Assembly: GCF_000948985.2 (NCBI RefSeq)
Contig: NZ_CP059733.1
Coordinates: 496,001 to 560,000 of the forward strand
Length of the DNA: 64,000 nt
Origin: Thalassomonas viridans
GTDB lineage: Bacteria; Pseudomonadota; Gammaproteobacteria; Enterobacterales; Alteromonadaceae
Reading direction: 5' to 3'
Shown here piece by piece: positions 19,521 to 28,920 of this stretch (positions are counted from its first letter, which is position 1; the number at the start of each line of letters is the position of its first letter). Both the position numbers and the translations under genes were made by a program. The notes under the pieces are model-generated. The model was not told the DNA's origin. It searched no databases and saw nothing but the letters and a program-made list of their open reading frames with translations.

Positions 19521-20105
19521 TTACACGCGTAATCCCCTGAGGTAATTTTTCAGCTCATTCAGTAAGTTACCGAATAACTGACAACATCTTGAACTCTTGG
19601 CCAGGCTGGCGGCTCCCTGGATGCTGGCAATAATAAAATAGGCCACCTGTTCCAGTTCCAGATCCGGCCTTAATTGCCCCTGAATCCGGGTAAGGGCCTG
19701 GACAATCAGCTGGTTCAGCTGCCGGTACATGGCGAAAACCCTTAACCGGAAACCTTCATCTATTGCCGCCATTTCCTGGGACAGGTTGTTCATCGGGCAA
19801 CCGCAGGATAAATCGTCACTGTCGGCGCTTTCTGCCATCTGTGAGAGCAGGCTGCACATACCCGAGATAGGATCGTCACTTTGCAGCGCCTGTTGCCAGC
19901 TTTCGATAAACATGGGAGTAAAGACCTCTTCCAGCACCGCATAACCCAATGCCTGTTTATTGGCAAAATGATGGTATAAGGCGCCTTTAGAAATTTCACT
20001 CCGGGCCAAAATCACCGATAAACTGGCGCCGGTATAACCGTGCTGATGTATCTCTTGTGCACTGATCTCAAGAATTTTCTGTCGGGTTGTTTCTGGGTTT
20101 CGCAT
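19521..20105 (-). CDS. TetR/AcrR-family transcriptional regulator
   Basis: A 194-residue repressor. The helix-turn-helix covers residues about 8-52 (ISKGALYHHFANKQAL is the recognition region). The C-terminal half has CGCPMNNLSQEM, a segment common in TetR proteins of the AcuR/YxaF-like group that often sense small electrophiles or acids. A 30-bp near-perfect operator lies 28-57 bases upstream of its ATG, pointing to autoregulation. The next gene on the same strand is the orphan MlaC homologue, which it might also control through read-through; folD lies on the other side of the operator. Target and ligand are unknown. Confidence 0.87.
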   Translation of the reverse strand: MRNPETTRQKILEISAQEIHQHGYTGASLSVILARSEISKGALYHHFANKQALGYAVLEEVFTPMFIESWQQALQSDDPISGMCSLLSQMAESADSDDLSCGCPMNNLSQEMAAIDEGFRLRVFAMYRQLNQLIVQALTRIQGQLRPDLELEQVAYFIIASIQGAASLAKSSRCCQLFGNLLNELKNYLRGLRV

Positions 20106-20132
20106 AGCTACCTCTAATCGTTATGGTAATTA

Positions 20133-20162
20133 TTTTACAGACCGCTCGGTCGGTTTGTAAAA
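20133..20162. promoter_or_regulatory. 30-bp TetR operator upstream of the 20105 tetR gene
   Basis: The 15-base halves match at 12 positions: TTTTACA and TGTAAAA at the ends, ACCG and CGGT inside. A smaller perfect element GACCG-CT-CGGTC sits within it. Position suggests autorepression. Confidence 0.72.
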
Positions 20163-20340
20163 TTTTATTTGGATCCTTTTTAGAATTTTTGGATATATAT
20201 TTTGTAACTTTTGTTTTCACGTTTTTTATTCGCATGCTGTCCGCTTGCTGTTTTTAGCGGCAAAATTGCAGGGCAGGATCAAAATAAAACCGCCGTTAAA
20301 GTGATATGATATTGCCTGGTAAGCCGGTTTGAGCGGCTTG

Positions 20341-20366
20341 GTTAAGGCAGTTAGTTAAGGCAGTTA
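20341..20366 (+). repeat. 13-bp tandem duplication before the folD ribosome site
   Basis: GTTAAGGCAGTTA occurs twice head to tail, exactly, ending 13 bases before the folD ATG. It creates spacing rather than sequence for the AGGAAAGG ribosome site. Confidence 0.8.
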
Positions 20367-20379
20367 ACAGGAAAGGAAA

Positions 20380-21240
20380 ATGATAATAGACGGTAAACAG
20401 GCGGCGGCAGAGCTAAGGAAGCAGCTGTCGGTGCAAGTGGATCAACTGCAACAGGAAAAAAATATAATCCCCGGGCTGACGGTGATCCTGGTGGGGGAAG
20501 ATCCTGCCAGTGAAGTGTATGTACGCAACAAGGTCAGGCAAACCCGGGAGCTGGGGATGAATTCCAATGAAATTCGCTTGCCGGCAGATACCGGTGAAGC
20601 TGAATTGCTGGCGCGGCTGGAACAGTTAAACCGGGACAGTGAAGTTCACGGCATCCTGGTACAGCTGCCGTTGCCGGCGCATATCGACGAAGCCAGGATA
20701 CTGGCGGCGATTGATCCGCAAAAGGACGTTGACGGTTTTCATGCCCTTAATTCAGGGCGTTTATTTAACGGCAGCGGCGACGCCCTGGTGCCTTGTACGC
20801 CCCAGGGCTGTGTGATCCTGGCCAAGCGGCATTTGGGGAACGATCTCAACGGTAAGCATGCGGTGGTGATCGGGCGCTCGAATATAGTCGGCAAGCCGGT
20901 AGCCATCTTGCTGCTTCAGGAAAACTGTACCGTAACCATAGCCCATTCCCGCACCGAAAACCTTGCCGGACTTTGCCGCCAGGCGGATATTCTGGTGGCG
21001 GCGGTCGGCCGGCCGCATTTTGTCCGGGGAGACTGGATCAAACCCGGCGCTACCGTGATCGATGTCGGGATTAACCGCATTGCCGATGCCGGAGGTAAAA
21101 GCAGACTTGTCGGGGATGTGGATTACCAGGCTGCCGTGGAAGTGGCGGGGGCGATAACCCCGGTGCCGGGTGGTGTCGGGCCTATGACGATCGCCTGCTT
21201 ACTGAAAAATACCTTAGCGGCGGCGCGGCGTTACGGCTGA
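20380..21240 (+). CDS. folD: Methylenetetrahydrofolate dehydrogenase / cyclohydrolase
   Basis: FolD oxidises 5,10-methylene-THF with NADP and hydrolyses the methenyl product, supplying one-carbon units for purines and formyl-Met in the cytoplasm. The 286 residues are the usual length. The active-site Tyr and Lys lie in [12 protein letters not shown] (about residues 46-57); VQLPLP, DVDGF, PCTPQG, the Rossmann motif [11 protein letters not shown] and the C-terminal PGGVGPMT are all present. ATG at 20380 follows AGGAAAGG. Upstream neighbours are the TetR operator and a 13-bp tandem repeat. A shared terminator separates it from the convergent ccmE. The sequence may belong to a second folD lineage, as marine gammaproteobacteria often carry two (inference). 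Confidence 0.95.
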   Translation: MIIDGKQAAAELRKQLSVQVDQLQQEKNIIPGLTVILVGEDPASEVYVRNKVRQTRELGMNSNEIRLPADTGEAELLARLEQLNRDSEVHGILVQLPLPAHIDEARILAAIDPQKDVDGFHALNSGRLFNGSGDALVPCTPQGCVILAKRHLGNDLNGKHAVVIGRSNIVGKPVAILLLQENCTVTIAHSRTENLAGLCRQADILVAAVGRPHFVRGDWIKPGATVIDVGINRIADAGGKSRLVGDVDYQAAVEVAGAITPVPGGVGPMTIACLLKNTLAAARRYG

Positions 21241-21288
21241 TGCCCCTGTCTCTTGCTTCTCGCAATATAGGTGAAGAGTAAGGTAAAG

Positions 21289-21334
21289 AACAAAAAAAGC
21301 CGGCGGGATGATAACTCCGGCCGGCTTTTTTGTT
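21289..21334. terminator. Bidirectional terminator between folD and ccmE
   Basis: AACAAAAAA and GCCGGC pair with GCCGGC and TTTTTTGTT across an ATGATAACT-containing loop. It serves folD on plus and the ccmABCDE operon on minus. Confidence 0.88.
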
Positions 21335-21355
21335 GTCTGCAGTGAATGGCGGCAA

Positions 21356-21868
21356 TCAGCCTTTATCGTAAGCCGCTTTGCCGTGCATGCCTTTGGGGGC
21401 TTCGCCGTTTTTCATGGCGTCTGCCAGCTCCGGCGGCATATAGTTTTCATCATGCTTGGCCAGGACTTCACTGGCATCTATGATCGCCTCCGAGGTTAAA
21501 ATGCCGTTGGCGACTATGCCCTGGCCTTCGCGGAACAGGTCCGGCAGTATGCCGTCATAATGTACCGTGACCATAGGATCGCTGTCGTTGAATACCATAG
21601 GCATTCTCATGTCCGCCAGTTTAAAGGAGACTTTCAGGCTGTTTTCGTCCCGCTTGACGCTGCCGGGGACTACCAGGCCGCCGATGCGTAAACGCTGGCC
21701 GATAACCGGCCTGAGGTCGGTATCTTCTTTACCCTGGAGGATTTCTTTCGGGGTATAAAATAAATCGATATTCTGGCTCAGGGCATATAAGACCAGGCCG
21801 GCTACCACGGACAGGCCGACCAGGATAGAACTGACTATGGTTAAGCGTTTTTTGCGTCTGGGGTTCAT
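21356..21868 (-). CDS. ccmE: Cytochrome c maturation haem chaperone CcmE
   Basis: CcmE binds haem covalently in the periplasm and hands it to the CcmF/H ligase. The 170 residues begin with a cytoplasmic Arg/Lys stretch and one signal-anchor helix (residues 9-30), followed by an OB-fold domain. The haem-binding His lies in [10 protein letters not shown] (HxxxY, about residue 139). It overlaps the upstream ccmD gene by 4 bases and is last in the ccmABCDE operon. Confidence 0.96.
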   Translation of the reverse strand: MNPRRKKRLTIVSSILVGLSVVAGLVLYALSQNIDLFYTPKEILQGKEDTDLRPVIGQRLRIGGLVVPGSVKRDENSLKVSFKLADMRMPMVFNDSDPMVTVHYDGILPDLFREGQGIVANGILTSEAIIDASEVLAKHDENYMPPELADAMKNGEAPKGMHGKAAYDKG

Positions 21869-22110
21869 GATGATACCTCTGTGGAAACCTTATGTTCTTG
21901 CCGGGCCTGCTGCTTATGCTGCTCGGCCGCCTGGCGCAGTTTGTTTTCGCGCTGCTGGCGTTTGGCGATTTGCTTTTTAACCGAGTTATGCTGTGCCTTG
22001 CTGATCAGGAAAAGCAACAACAGCAGGACAAAGCCGACGCCATAGGATAGCCAGACATAAAAGCCGTAACCCCCCATGTGCAAAAAGTCACTGAAGCTGT
22101 CAAATTGCAT
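21865..22110 (-). CDS. ccmD: Haem exporter protein CcmD
   Basis: A small 81-residue inner-membrane protein with one helix (residues 15-37, [19 protein letters not shown]) and a long Lys/Gln-rich cytoplasmic tail. CcmD helps release holo-CcmE from the CcmABC complex. Identification rests on size, topology and position between ccmC and ccmE; the start overlaps the ccmC stop by one base. Confidence 0.92.
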   Translation of the reverse strand: MQFDSFSDFLHMGGYGFYVWLSYGVGFVLLLLLFLISKAQHNSVKKQIAKRQQRENKLRQAAEQHKQQARQEHKVSTEVSS

Positions 22111-22856
22111 TATTTATCCTCCTTTGCCAGCACCAGGGCCTTGACCCAGGGGCGGACGCTGTTACGCGCCAGTATCTCGGTGCGAAAACGCACGCTGACG
22201 ATGGCGGCCACCAAAAAGCCGAAACCGAACAGGCAAACTAAAAACGGGTAATACATATCGGCGGACATGGCCGGCTTGCCGAATTTAGTTACCGTGGCTC
22301 CCTGGTGCAGGGTATTCCACCATTCTACCGAATAATGGATGATGGGCAAGTTGATCGCTCCCACCAGAGCTAAGATACCGGCGGCCTTACCTGCGAGGTT
22401 TTTGTCTTCAAAGGCGTTATGCAGGGCAATGACCCCCAGGTATAAAAACAGTAAAATCAGCTCCGAGGTGATTCTGGCATCCCAGACCCACCAGGTGCCC
22501 CACATAGGCTTGCCCCAGGCTGCGCCGGTGAACAGGGCGATGGCGGTAAATACCGCCCCTACCGGGGCCAGGGCTGCTGCCGAGGCGTCTGCCAGTTTAA
22601 GCTGCCATACCAGGCTCGACAGGGCGGCTATCGCCATGCCCAGGTAGATGCCCATGGACAGGATGGAAGCGGGTACGTGCAGATAAAAGATGCGGAAACT
22701 TTCCCCTTGCTGGTAGTCCGGCGGCGCAAACAATAAGGCCCAGGTTAAGCCCACGGTTAAAAAGATCAGGCTCAGGTAATTAAACCAGGGCAGTAATTTC
22801 CCGGTAAAGTGATAGGACACCTCCGGGTTTGCATAAGGATGTAACCATTTCCACAT
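22110..22856 (-). CDS. ccmC: Haem handling protein CcmC
   Basis: A 248-residue inner-membrane protein with six helices. CcmC attaches haem to CcmE. The tryptophan-rich periplasmic motif WGKPMWGTWWVWDARITSE (WWD domain) lies near residues 114-132; conserved His residues flank it (YLHVPAS around 58-64 and IIHYSVEWWNTLHQG around 174-188). It belongs to the ccmABCDE operon, one base after ccmB and one base overlapping ccmD. Confidence 0.96.
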   Translation of the reverse strand: MWKWLHPYANPEVSYHFTGKLLPWFNYLSLIFLTVGLTWALLFAPPDYQQGESFRIFYLHVPASILSMGIYLGMAIAALSSLVWQLKLADASAAALAPVGAVFTAIALFTGAAWGKPMWGTWWVWDARITSELILLFLYLGVIALHNAFEDKNLAGKAAGILALVGAINLPIIHYSVEWWNTLHQGATVTKFGKPAMSADMYYPFLVCLFGFGFLVAAIVSVRFRTEILARNSVRPWVKALVLAKEDK

Positions 22857-22857
22857 A

Positions 22858-23550
22858 TCAGTTAGTACTCACTTTTAAAGCTGCGCCTGCAGCAAAAGGG
22901 GCTAAGGTCAACGAACCAAAAAACAGGGCTGCAATTATAGCAAGTTGGCCACTGTATGGTAAGTTCATTGCTGCGGTATCTATTGCGCTGGTGGCAAAAA
23001 TCAATACCGGTATATATAAGGGTAATACTAATAAACTTAATAAGATCCCGCCTTTTTTAATGCCCACGGTTAAGGCAACCCCGATGGCGCCGAGCAGGCT
23101 CAGCACCGGCGTGCCCAGCAGCAAAGTAAGCATCAGGGCCAGGTAGCTGTTTTCGTCCAGGTGTAGCAATACCGCCAGCACAGGGGCGATTAAGATCAGC
23201 GGCAGGCCGGTTACCAGCCAGTGGGCGACAATTTTTGCCAGCACCAAGATAAAAACGGGGTGTGGGCTTAATAACATCTGCTCAAGCGAGCCGTCTTCGT
23301 GATCCGACTTAAACAGCCTGTCCAGGGACAACAGGGTGGACAACAGGGCCGCGACCCAGATAATGCCCGGGGCAATGCGGGACAGGGTATTGGCTTCCGG
23401 GCCTATCCCCAGCGGAAACAGGGTGACGACGATAATAAAAAACAGCAGCGGATTGAAGATATCGTCCTGGTGGCGAAAGGCTATGGTTAAATCCCGTTTG
23501 AGGATCAACATAAAGGCGCTGCGGTAGGAAAGGGGTTGTTGCAAAGTCAT
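22858..23550 (-). CDS. ccmB: Haem exporter permease CcmB
   Basis: A 230-residue six-helix membrane protein that forms an ABC complex with CcmA and CcmC to drive release of holo-CcmE. The FFIIVVTLFPLGIGPE segment and the loop LLSLDRLFKSDHEDGSLEQML (about residues 67-88) are typical of the family. It lies 10 bases after the ccmA stop and 1 base before ccmC. Confidence 0.95.
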   Translation of the reverse strand: MTLQQPLSYRSAFMLILKRDLTIAFRHQDDIFNPLLFFIIVVTLFPLGIGPEANTLSRIAPGIIWVAALLSTLLSLDRLFKSDHEDGSLEQMLLSPHPVFILVLAKIVAHWLVTGLPLILIAPVLAVLLHLDENSYLALMLTLLLGTPVLSLLGAIGVALTVGIKKGGILLSLLVLPLYIPVLIFATSAIDTAAMNLPYSGQLAIIAALFFGSLTLAPFAAGAALKVSTN

Positions 23551-23560
23551 GGCTGGCCGT

Positions 23561-24196
23561 TTAAAAAAAGCGATAATCTAAAGTAAGTTTTTTTACTTTA
23601 TCGAATGAAAGATCCTGGTGCGTGGTTAAGATGACACAACCTCCCTGTGCTACGTGCGCCAAAAAAAGCTGTTCCAGTTTTTGTACCCCGTTCTTGTCTA
23701 TGGCGGTAAAAGGTTCGTCTAAAATCCAGATCCTGGCCCTGGACTGCCACAGCCTGGCCAGGGCGATGCGCCTGTGCTGGCCGGCGCTAAGGTGAGAGGC
23801 CAGGGCATCTTCAAAGCCCAACAGGTTGACTTCGCTTAAGGTGTCCTCCGCCTGCTTACCGTCCAGGCCGTGCATGGATAAATTAAAGGCCAGGTTTTCC
23901 TGGGCGGACATTTCCCCCTTTACCCCCGGCAGGTGCCCCAAATATAAAAGGTCCTGGTGAAACTGTTCCTTGCAGTAGCGGATCCCCTGTCCCTGGTAGC
24001 AAACCTCGCCGTCATAGGGGCTGGAAAGGCCGGCCAGGATACGCAACAAACTGGTTTTGCCGGCGCCGTTAGGGCCTTCCACCTGAACAATTTCACCCGG
24101 CAATACCCCTAAGTTTAAGTGTTCAAAAAGGATTCTGTCTTCCCGGATGCAGCTGAGCTGGCGGGCTTCAATTAACGGGGATAGTATTTCTGACAA
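23561..24196 (-). CDS. ccmA: Haem exporter ATP-binding protein CcmA
   Basis: A 211-residue ABC ATPase. Walker A is GPNGAGKTS (about residues 39-47), the signature is [14 protein letters not shown] (about 135-148) and Walker B is [12 protein letters not shown]. With CcmB it provides energy for release of haem-loaded CcmE. First gene of the minus-strand ccmABCDE operon; its start faces ccmF across 376 bases that must hold both promoters. Confidence 0.95.
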   Translation of the reverse strand: MSEILSPLIEARQLSCIREDRILFEHLNLGVLPGEIVQVEGPNGAGKTSLLRILAGLSSPYDGEVCYQGQGIRYCKEQFHQDLLYLGHLPGVKGEMSAQENLAFNLSMHGLDGKQAEDTLSEVNLLGFEDALASHLSAGQHRRIALARLWQSRARIWILDEPFTAIDKNGVQKLEQLFLAHVAQGGCVILTTHQDLSFDKVKKLTLDYRFF

Positions 24197-24572
24197 TGGC
24201 TTTCACTTCTGGCTGTTGACCGTATCATCAGCCATATAATAACTGATCCTTAACACTGATGATTTGATATAGATCTTAGAATTGCTTTGGCGAATATCAT
24301 ACTATAAAGGACGTCAAATGCTAGCCTGTTTAAATATGAATAAAATTCATCAACAGATGAAGTCTTTGTTATTATCTTTGCTGCTAAATCAGCCAGGATA
24401 ATGCTAGAATTGACAAAATTTTTATCGGCTTAAAAGGTTTTTGGTGGTTGACCGGTTTATATCGGTTAAGAAAACGACTGAAATATGGTTCTTTTTGCCG
24501 TAATAACTGTTTGATAAGGTCTTTACTTTGGCTGCTCTAGCACGGCGGACCAAGTAAGGAGCGGAGAGAAAA
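24197..24572. other. Divergent ccmA/ccmF promoter region with an FNR-like half site
   Basis: No gene is convincing here. TTGATATAGATCTT at 24264-24277 matches the FNR consensus (TTGAT-N4-ATCAA) fully in the left half and three of five positions on the right. A 27-codon frame at 24318-24401 follows AAAGGA but has no other support. GGAGCGGAG before the ATG at 24573 is the ccmF ribosome site. Confidence 0.35.
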
Positions 24573-26588
24573 ATGATACCTGAACTGGGACACTTTGCAC
24601 TGATTGTTGCTATGGCCTTTGCCATTTGTCTGAGCACCATTCCAATGATCGGCGTCTTTAGTCAACAACAGAAGTTGGTCGCTTATGCCAGGCCCCTGAC
24701 CTTCGGCATGTTCGCTTTTACCACCATCAGTCTTTTTATTCTGGGCTATAGTTTCGTCATCGATGACTTTTCCGTGAAATACATCGCCGGCCACTCCAAC
24801 AGCCAGTTGCCTTACTATTTTAAGATCAGTGCCGTCTGGGGCGGACATGAAGGTTCCCTGTTGCTTTGGGTATTCTCGCTTACCGCCTGGACCATGGCTG
24901 TCGCCAAGTTCAGCAAGGGCATAGACGAAGCTTTTGTCGCCCGGGTCCTGTCGGTGATGGGTATGATTTCCGTCGGCTTTATGGCGTTTACCTTGCTGAC
25001 TTCCAACCCGTTCGACCGCCTATGGCCGAATGTGCCGCTTGAAGGGCGCGACCTGAATCCCCTGTTGCAGGATGTCGGCCTGATCGTACACCCTCCTATG
25101 TTATATATGGGTTATGTCGGTTTTTCTGTCGCTTTCGCCTTTGCCATTGCCGCTTTGATGTCCGGCAAAATGGACGCCGCCTGGGCCCGCTGGTCCCGTC
25201 CCTGGACGGTGGGCGCCTGGGTGTTTCTGACTTTAGGTATCGCCCTGGGCAGCTGGTGGGCCTATTATGAACTTGGCTGGGGCGGCTGGTGGTTCTGGGA
25301 TCCGGTAGAGAACGCTTCCTTTATGCCCTGGCTGGTGGGTACGGCGTTGATCCATTCGCTGGCGGTCACGGAAAAGCGCGGCACCTTCAGGAACTGGACG
25401 GTATTGCTGGCGATCTTCGCCTTTAGCCTGAGTCTGCTGGGGACTTTCCTGGTACGCTCCGGCGCTATTACCTCGGTGCATTCCTTCGCCGCCGATCCGG
25501 CCCGCGGCCTGTTTATCCTGCTGTTGCTGGCCATTGCCGTGATAGGCTCTTTAACCTTGTATGCCTTTAGGGCCAGCAATGTCGCCAGCTTCAGCCGTTT
25601 TGCCCTGTATTCGCGGGAAACGGCGCTGCTGATCTGTAATATTATTTTAGTGGTGGCCGCGGTGACCGTGATGCTGGGCACCCTGTATCCGCTGTTTGTC
25701 GATGCCATGGGGCTGGGTAAAATCTCGGTGGGGCCTCCGTATTTTAATGCGGTATTTGTGCCTATCATGAGTCTGCTGTTTATTGTGATGGGCATAGGGC
25801 CGATGATCCGCTGGAAAAAAGCGAAAAAAGGCGAATTGCGCAAGCAGCTGAGCCTGGTATCGATCGGCAGCGTGCTCTTCGGGATTGCCTTTCCTTTCCT
25901 CTACGGCGGCGAGTTTGACTTCCTGGTGGCGGGCGGTATGGCGCTGGCGTGCTGGGTGGCTGCCGTGGTGATGAAAGACCTTCTCAAGCAGATCCGTTTG
26001 CCCCAGGGAGGCTGGTCGCTGTCGCGCCTGAGCCTGAGCCATTTAGGCATGGCGGTGGCCCATACGGGTATTGCCGTGACTATAGTCGGTGTGACTCTAG
26101 TGTCCAGCTATGAAAAAGAAATGAACGTCAAGATGGCGGTTAATGAGAGCGTGTTTGTTTCCGGTTATGAAATCAAATTCGGCGGCGTCAAGCCGGTGCA
26201 GGGACCTAATTACAGTGCCGAGCAGGGACAATTAAGCGTTTATAAGGACGGGGAGTTTATTGCCCTGCTTAAACCCGAGCGCCGTACCTATCTGGTACAG
26301 ACGATGGGCATGACGGAAGCGGGCATAGATCCCGGCCTGTTCCGGGATGTTTATGTTGCCCTGGGTGATCCCCTGGACAACGGCGCCTGGGCGATCCGGG
26401 TGCACTTTAAACCTTTCGTTCGCTGGATCTGGCTGGGCGCCATCTTTATGGGCATAGGCGGTGTTTTCGCCATGCTGGATAAGCGCTACCGCCGCCGTAA
26501 AACCGCGAAGGAAACTGAGATGCAAAGCGATGCTGGGCTTACGCCTGCTTATGCCGAAGTCAGGTTAAGTGCAGGGCAGGGAAAATAA
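24573..26588 (+). CDS. ccmF: Haem lyase subunit CcmF
   Basis: CcmF is the core of the cytochrome c haem ligase in the inner membrane. The 671 residues carry about 15 helices. The WWD domain GWGGWWFWDPVENASFMPWL lies around residues 231-250. An earlier Trp/Gly-rich turn (WGGHEGSLLLW) and histidines such as VHPPMLY are also kept. A large periplasmic domain follows near residue 520. It starts the ccmFGHI operon, 3 bases before ccmG. Confidence 0.97.
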   Translation: MIPELGHFALIVAMAFAICLSTIPMIGVFSQQQKLVAYARPLTFGMFAFTTISLFILGYSFVIDDFSVKYIAGHSNSQLPYYFKISAVWGGHEGSLLLWVFSLTAWTMAVAKFSKGIDEAFVARVLSVMGMISVGFMAFTLLTSNPFDRLWPNVPLEGRDLNPLLQDVGLIVHPPMLYMGYVGFSVAFAFAIAALMSGKMDAAWARWSRPWTVGAWVFLTLGIALGSWWAYYELGWGGWWFWDPVENASFMPWLVGTALIHSLAVTEKRGTFRNWTVLLAIFAFSLSLLGTFLVRSGAITSVHSFAADPARGLFILLLLAIAVIGSLTLYAFRASNVASFSRFALYSRETALLICNIILVVAAVTVMLGTLYPLFVDAMGLGKISVGPPYFNAVFVPIMSLLFIVMGIGPMIRWKKAKKGELRKQLSLVSIGSVLFGIAFPFLYGGEFDFLVAGGMALACWVAAVVMKDLLKQIRLPQGGWSLSRLSLSHLGMAVAHTGIAVTIVGVTLVSSYEKEMNVKMAVNESVFVSGYEIKFGGVKPVQGPNYSAEQGQLSVYKDGEFIALLKPERRTYLVQTMGMTEAGIDPGLFRDVYVALGDPLDNGAWAIRVHFKPFVRWIWLGAIFMGIGGVFAMLDKRYRRRKTAKETEMQSDAGLTPAYAEVRLSAGQGK

Positions 26589-26591
26589 CTT

Positions 26592-27131
26592 ATGAATAAA
26601 TTAATCCGTTTATTGCCTCTGGTTGTCTGTCTTGCCCTGGGCGGGGTGTTATACCAGGGGTTATTTTTAAATCCCCAGGAGTTGCCCTCTGCCCTGGTGG
26701 GGAAAAAAATGCCGGACTTTGAATTGTCCACCTTAAGCGGTGAAACCGTGAATGCCGGCGACCTTAAGGGTAAGGTTAAATTACTCAATGTCTGGGCCAC
26801 CTGGTGCCCGTCCTGCCGTTACGAGCATCCTTACCTGCTGGAAATCGCCAAAAGCGAGCGGGTAGCGGTTTTCGGCCTTAACTATAAGGATGAAAAGGAA
26901 CCGGCGAACCAGTGGCTGCAACAGCTGGGAGACCCTTATGTGTTTTCGATTTTTGATCAACAGGGCACCTTAGGTTTAGATCTCGGGGTATACGGCGCGC
27001 CGGAAACTTTCATTATCGACGGCGACGGAGTGATCCGTAAACGTTTTGCCGGCGTAATAGATGCCAGGGTATGGCAGAGTGAATTCCTGCCTTTGATCGA
27101 ACAGATTGAAGCGGAACAGCAAGGGAGCTGA
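26592..27131 (+). CDS. ccmG: Thiol:disulfide interchange protein CcmG/DsbE
   Basis: A 179-residue membrane-anchored thioredoxin that reduces apocytochrome c and CcmH in the periplasm. One signal-anchor helix (residues 6-22) is followed by the thioredoxin fold; the active site is WATWCPSCRYEHP (CPSC, about residues 71-74), and the acidic GLNYKDE and cis-Pro YGAPET segments typical of DsbE are present. Start ATG 3 bases after ccmF. Confidence 0.95.
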   Translation: MNKLIRLLPLVVCLALGGVLYQGLFLNPQELPSALVGKKMPDFELSTLSGETVNAGDLKGKVKLLNVWATWCPSCRYEHPYLLEIAKSERVAVFGLNYKDEKEPANQWLQQLGDPYVFSIFDQQGTLGLDLGVYGAPETFIIDGDGVIRKRFAGVIDARVWQSEFLPLIEQIEAEQQGS

Positions 27132-27136
27132 GACAA

Positions 27137-27619
27137 ATGATGACTTTAGTGAAAAACAGTAAGCTCTGGCTGTCTGTGCTGGCGCTGTTAGGCACGCTTT
27201 TTCTCGGCAGCGTGCAGGCGAGCCCGGTCGATACCTATGAGTTCAGCGATCCGGTGACCCAGAAAAGGTACCAGGAGCTCACCAAAGAGCTGCGCTGTCC
27301 CAAGTGCCAGAACCAGAACCTGGCGGACTCCAATTCGCCGATTGCCGCCGATTTGCGCCAGCAGGTATATAACCTGCTGAACCAAGGCAAGTCGGATATG
27401 GAGATCATGAGTTACATGGTGGACCGCTACGGCGATTTTGTGCTCTACCGTCCTAAGGTCAAAAACATGACCTATATCCTGTGGTTTGGCCCGGCGGTGT
27501 TATTGTTGCTGGGGGTCGGGGTGATTATTTTCATTCTCCGCCGCAAACCCCAGGCGAAAGAGAAAACAACCTTGTCTGCCGAACAGCAGGATAAACTGAA
27601 ACAGATTTTAAAAGATTAG
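27137..27619 (+). CDS. ccmH: Cytochrome c maturation protein CcmH
   Basis: A 160-residue protein with signal peptide (residues 1-28), the redox motif LRCPKCQNQNLADSNSPIA (LRCxxC) in a three-helix periplasmic domain, and one C-terminal helix (YILWFGPAVLLLLGVGVIIFIL). It holds apocytochrome haem-binding cysteines reduced. It is the short CcmH form; the TPR part is a separate gene (ccmI) directly after it. Confidence 0.95.
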   Translation: MMTLVKNSKLWLSVLALLGTLFLGSVQASPVDTYEFSDPVTQKRYQELTKELRCPKCQNQNLADSNSPIAADLRQQVYNLLNQGKSDMEIMSYMVDRYGDFVLYRPKVKNMTYILWFGPAVLLLLGVGVIIFILRRKPQAKEKTTLSAEQQDKLKQILKD

Positions 27620-27624
27620 ATATT

Positions 27625-28878
27625 ATGGAAGTGATTATTACCATAGTCGTATTGTTATTGTTGCTGCTGGCGGTGATCTGGGGTCATTATCTGCGCACGA
27701 ATATCAATGCGCCAAGTACGGCCAAAAGTGTCCGTGATGAAACCAATGTCCGTCTCTACCACGAGCATAAGGCGGAAATCGAAAAAGACTATGCCGAAGG
27801 CGGCATAGACCAAGAAAACTACCAATACCTGCTGGCGGAGCTGGACAAGAGCCTGTTGCAGGATATCGAAGAAAATGCCGGAGAGCCGAAACTGGCGGCG
27901 GACAAACCTTTATCCGTTGTCTGGCCCATGGTGCTGACGGTATTCGTGCTGGCCTTTAGTTTTGCCCTCTACCTGAAAAACGGCGCTTATGAGCAGTTGT
28001 CGCAACCGGCCATGTCTGCCGCCAATCAGGGGCATGAAGGACTCAGCAACGAACAGCAAATGATGGTGCGCCTGAAACAGCTGCAGCAGCTGACCGAGCA
28101 GGAGCCGCAAAATTCCCAGGCCTGGTATAACCTGGGCCAGGCCGCAATCGGTCTCGGCGACTTTGACGGCGCCCTCGCGGCATTTGACCAGGTGATGGCG
28201 ATTGAAGGGGAGCATGCCGATATCCTGGGGGCAAAGGCCCAGGCGATGTTCTACCAAAATGGCCAGCAGATCAATGAAGCGATCCAGGCGCTGATAGATA
28301 AAGCCTTGGCCCTGGATCCCAATGATCCTTCCACCAATATCCTGCTGGGCCTGAATCATTTTATCGGCCAGAACTATGGCGATGCCATCGCTTACTGGCA
28401 GAAAGTGGTGGACCTGGGGGGCAATAATGTCAATACCCAGGCACTGCAGGGGGCCATCAACGAAGCTAAAAGCCGTATGGCCGCCGCCGGTCAACCGGTG
28501 CCGGAAGCGGCTGTTTCCGGTTCCCAGCTGGTGTTGAATGTGGATCTGACGGATGATATCCGCCAGCAGCTGAGCCAGGGAGAAGATAAAACCGTATTCG
28601 TTTATGCTATCCCGGCAAACGGGCCGAGAATGCCGCTGGCGGCGGTGAAGATCCGTGCCAGTGATTTGCCGACCACAGTAGTGCTGAACGACAGCCAGGC
28701 GATGAACCCGCAAATGACCCTAAGCAGCGTGGAGTCGGTGAACCTTTATGCCGTGGTTTCCAACCTGGGGAGCGTCGGCATTAAACCTGGCGATTATACC
28801 GGTGAGCTGAAAGATATCAGTGTTGCCAGCAGCGATGCCATAGAGCTGACCATAAATACCCTTGTGCCCGAGTCATAA
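27625..28878 (+). CDS. ccmI: Cytochrome c biogenesis TPR protein CcmI
   Basis: A 417-residue apocytochrome chaperone. Two membrane helices (residues 1-20 and about 95-113) flank a cytoplasmic loop; residues about 140-290 hold TPR repeats (PQNSQAWYNLGQAAIGLGDFDGALAAFDQ is the clearest), and a beta-rich periplasmic domain follows (from about residue 300). It begins 5 bases after ccmH and ends the ccmFGHI operon. No terminator is clear; a MITE-like repeat follows after 42 bases. Confidence 0.92.
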   Translation: MEVIITIVVLLLLLLAVIWGHYLRTNINAPSTAKSVRDETNVRLYHEHKAEIEKDYAEGGIDQENYQYLLAELDKSLLQDIEENAGEPKLAADKPLSVVWPMVLTVFVLAFSFALYLKNGAYEQLSQPAMSAANQGHEGLSNEQQMMVRLKQLQQLTEQEPQNSQAWYNLGQAAIGLGDFDGALAAFDQVMAIEGEHADILGAKAQAMFYQNGQQINEAIQALIDKALALDPNDPSTNILLGLNHFIGQNYGDAIAYWQKVVDLGGNNVNTQALQGAINEAKSRMAAAGQPVPEAAVSGSQLVLNVDLTDDIRQQLSQGEDKTVFVYAIPANGPRMPLAAVKIRASDLPTTVVLNDSQAMNPQMTLSSVESVNLYAVVSNLGSVGIKPGDYTGELKDISVASSDAIELTINTLVPES

Positions 28879-28920
28879 GCAAAGGCATAATAGCCGGTAA
28901 GGATGAGATTGTTGCTTCTT

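Noticed and set aside
24318..24401. 27-codon frame MLACLNMNKIHQQ... in the ccmA/ccmF gap
   Set aside because: AAAGGA upstream is suggestive, but it is too short and has no other support; could be a leader peptide.
27910..28713. 267-codon minus-strand frame inside ccmI
   Set aside because: Antisense shadow; no ribosome site, His/Gln/Arg-rich.
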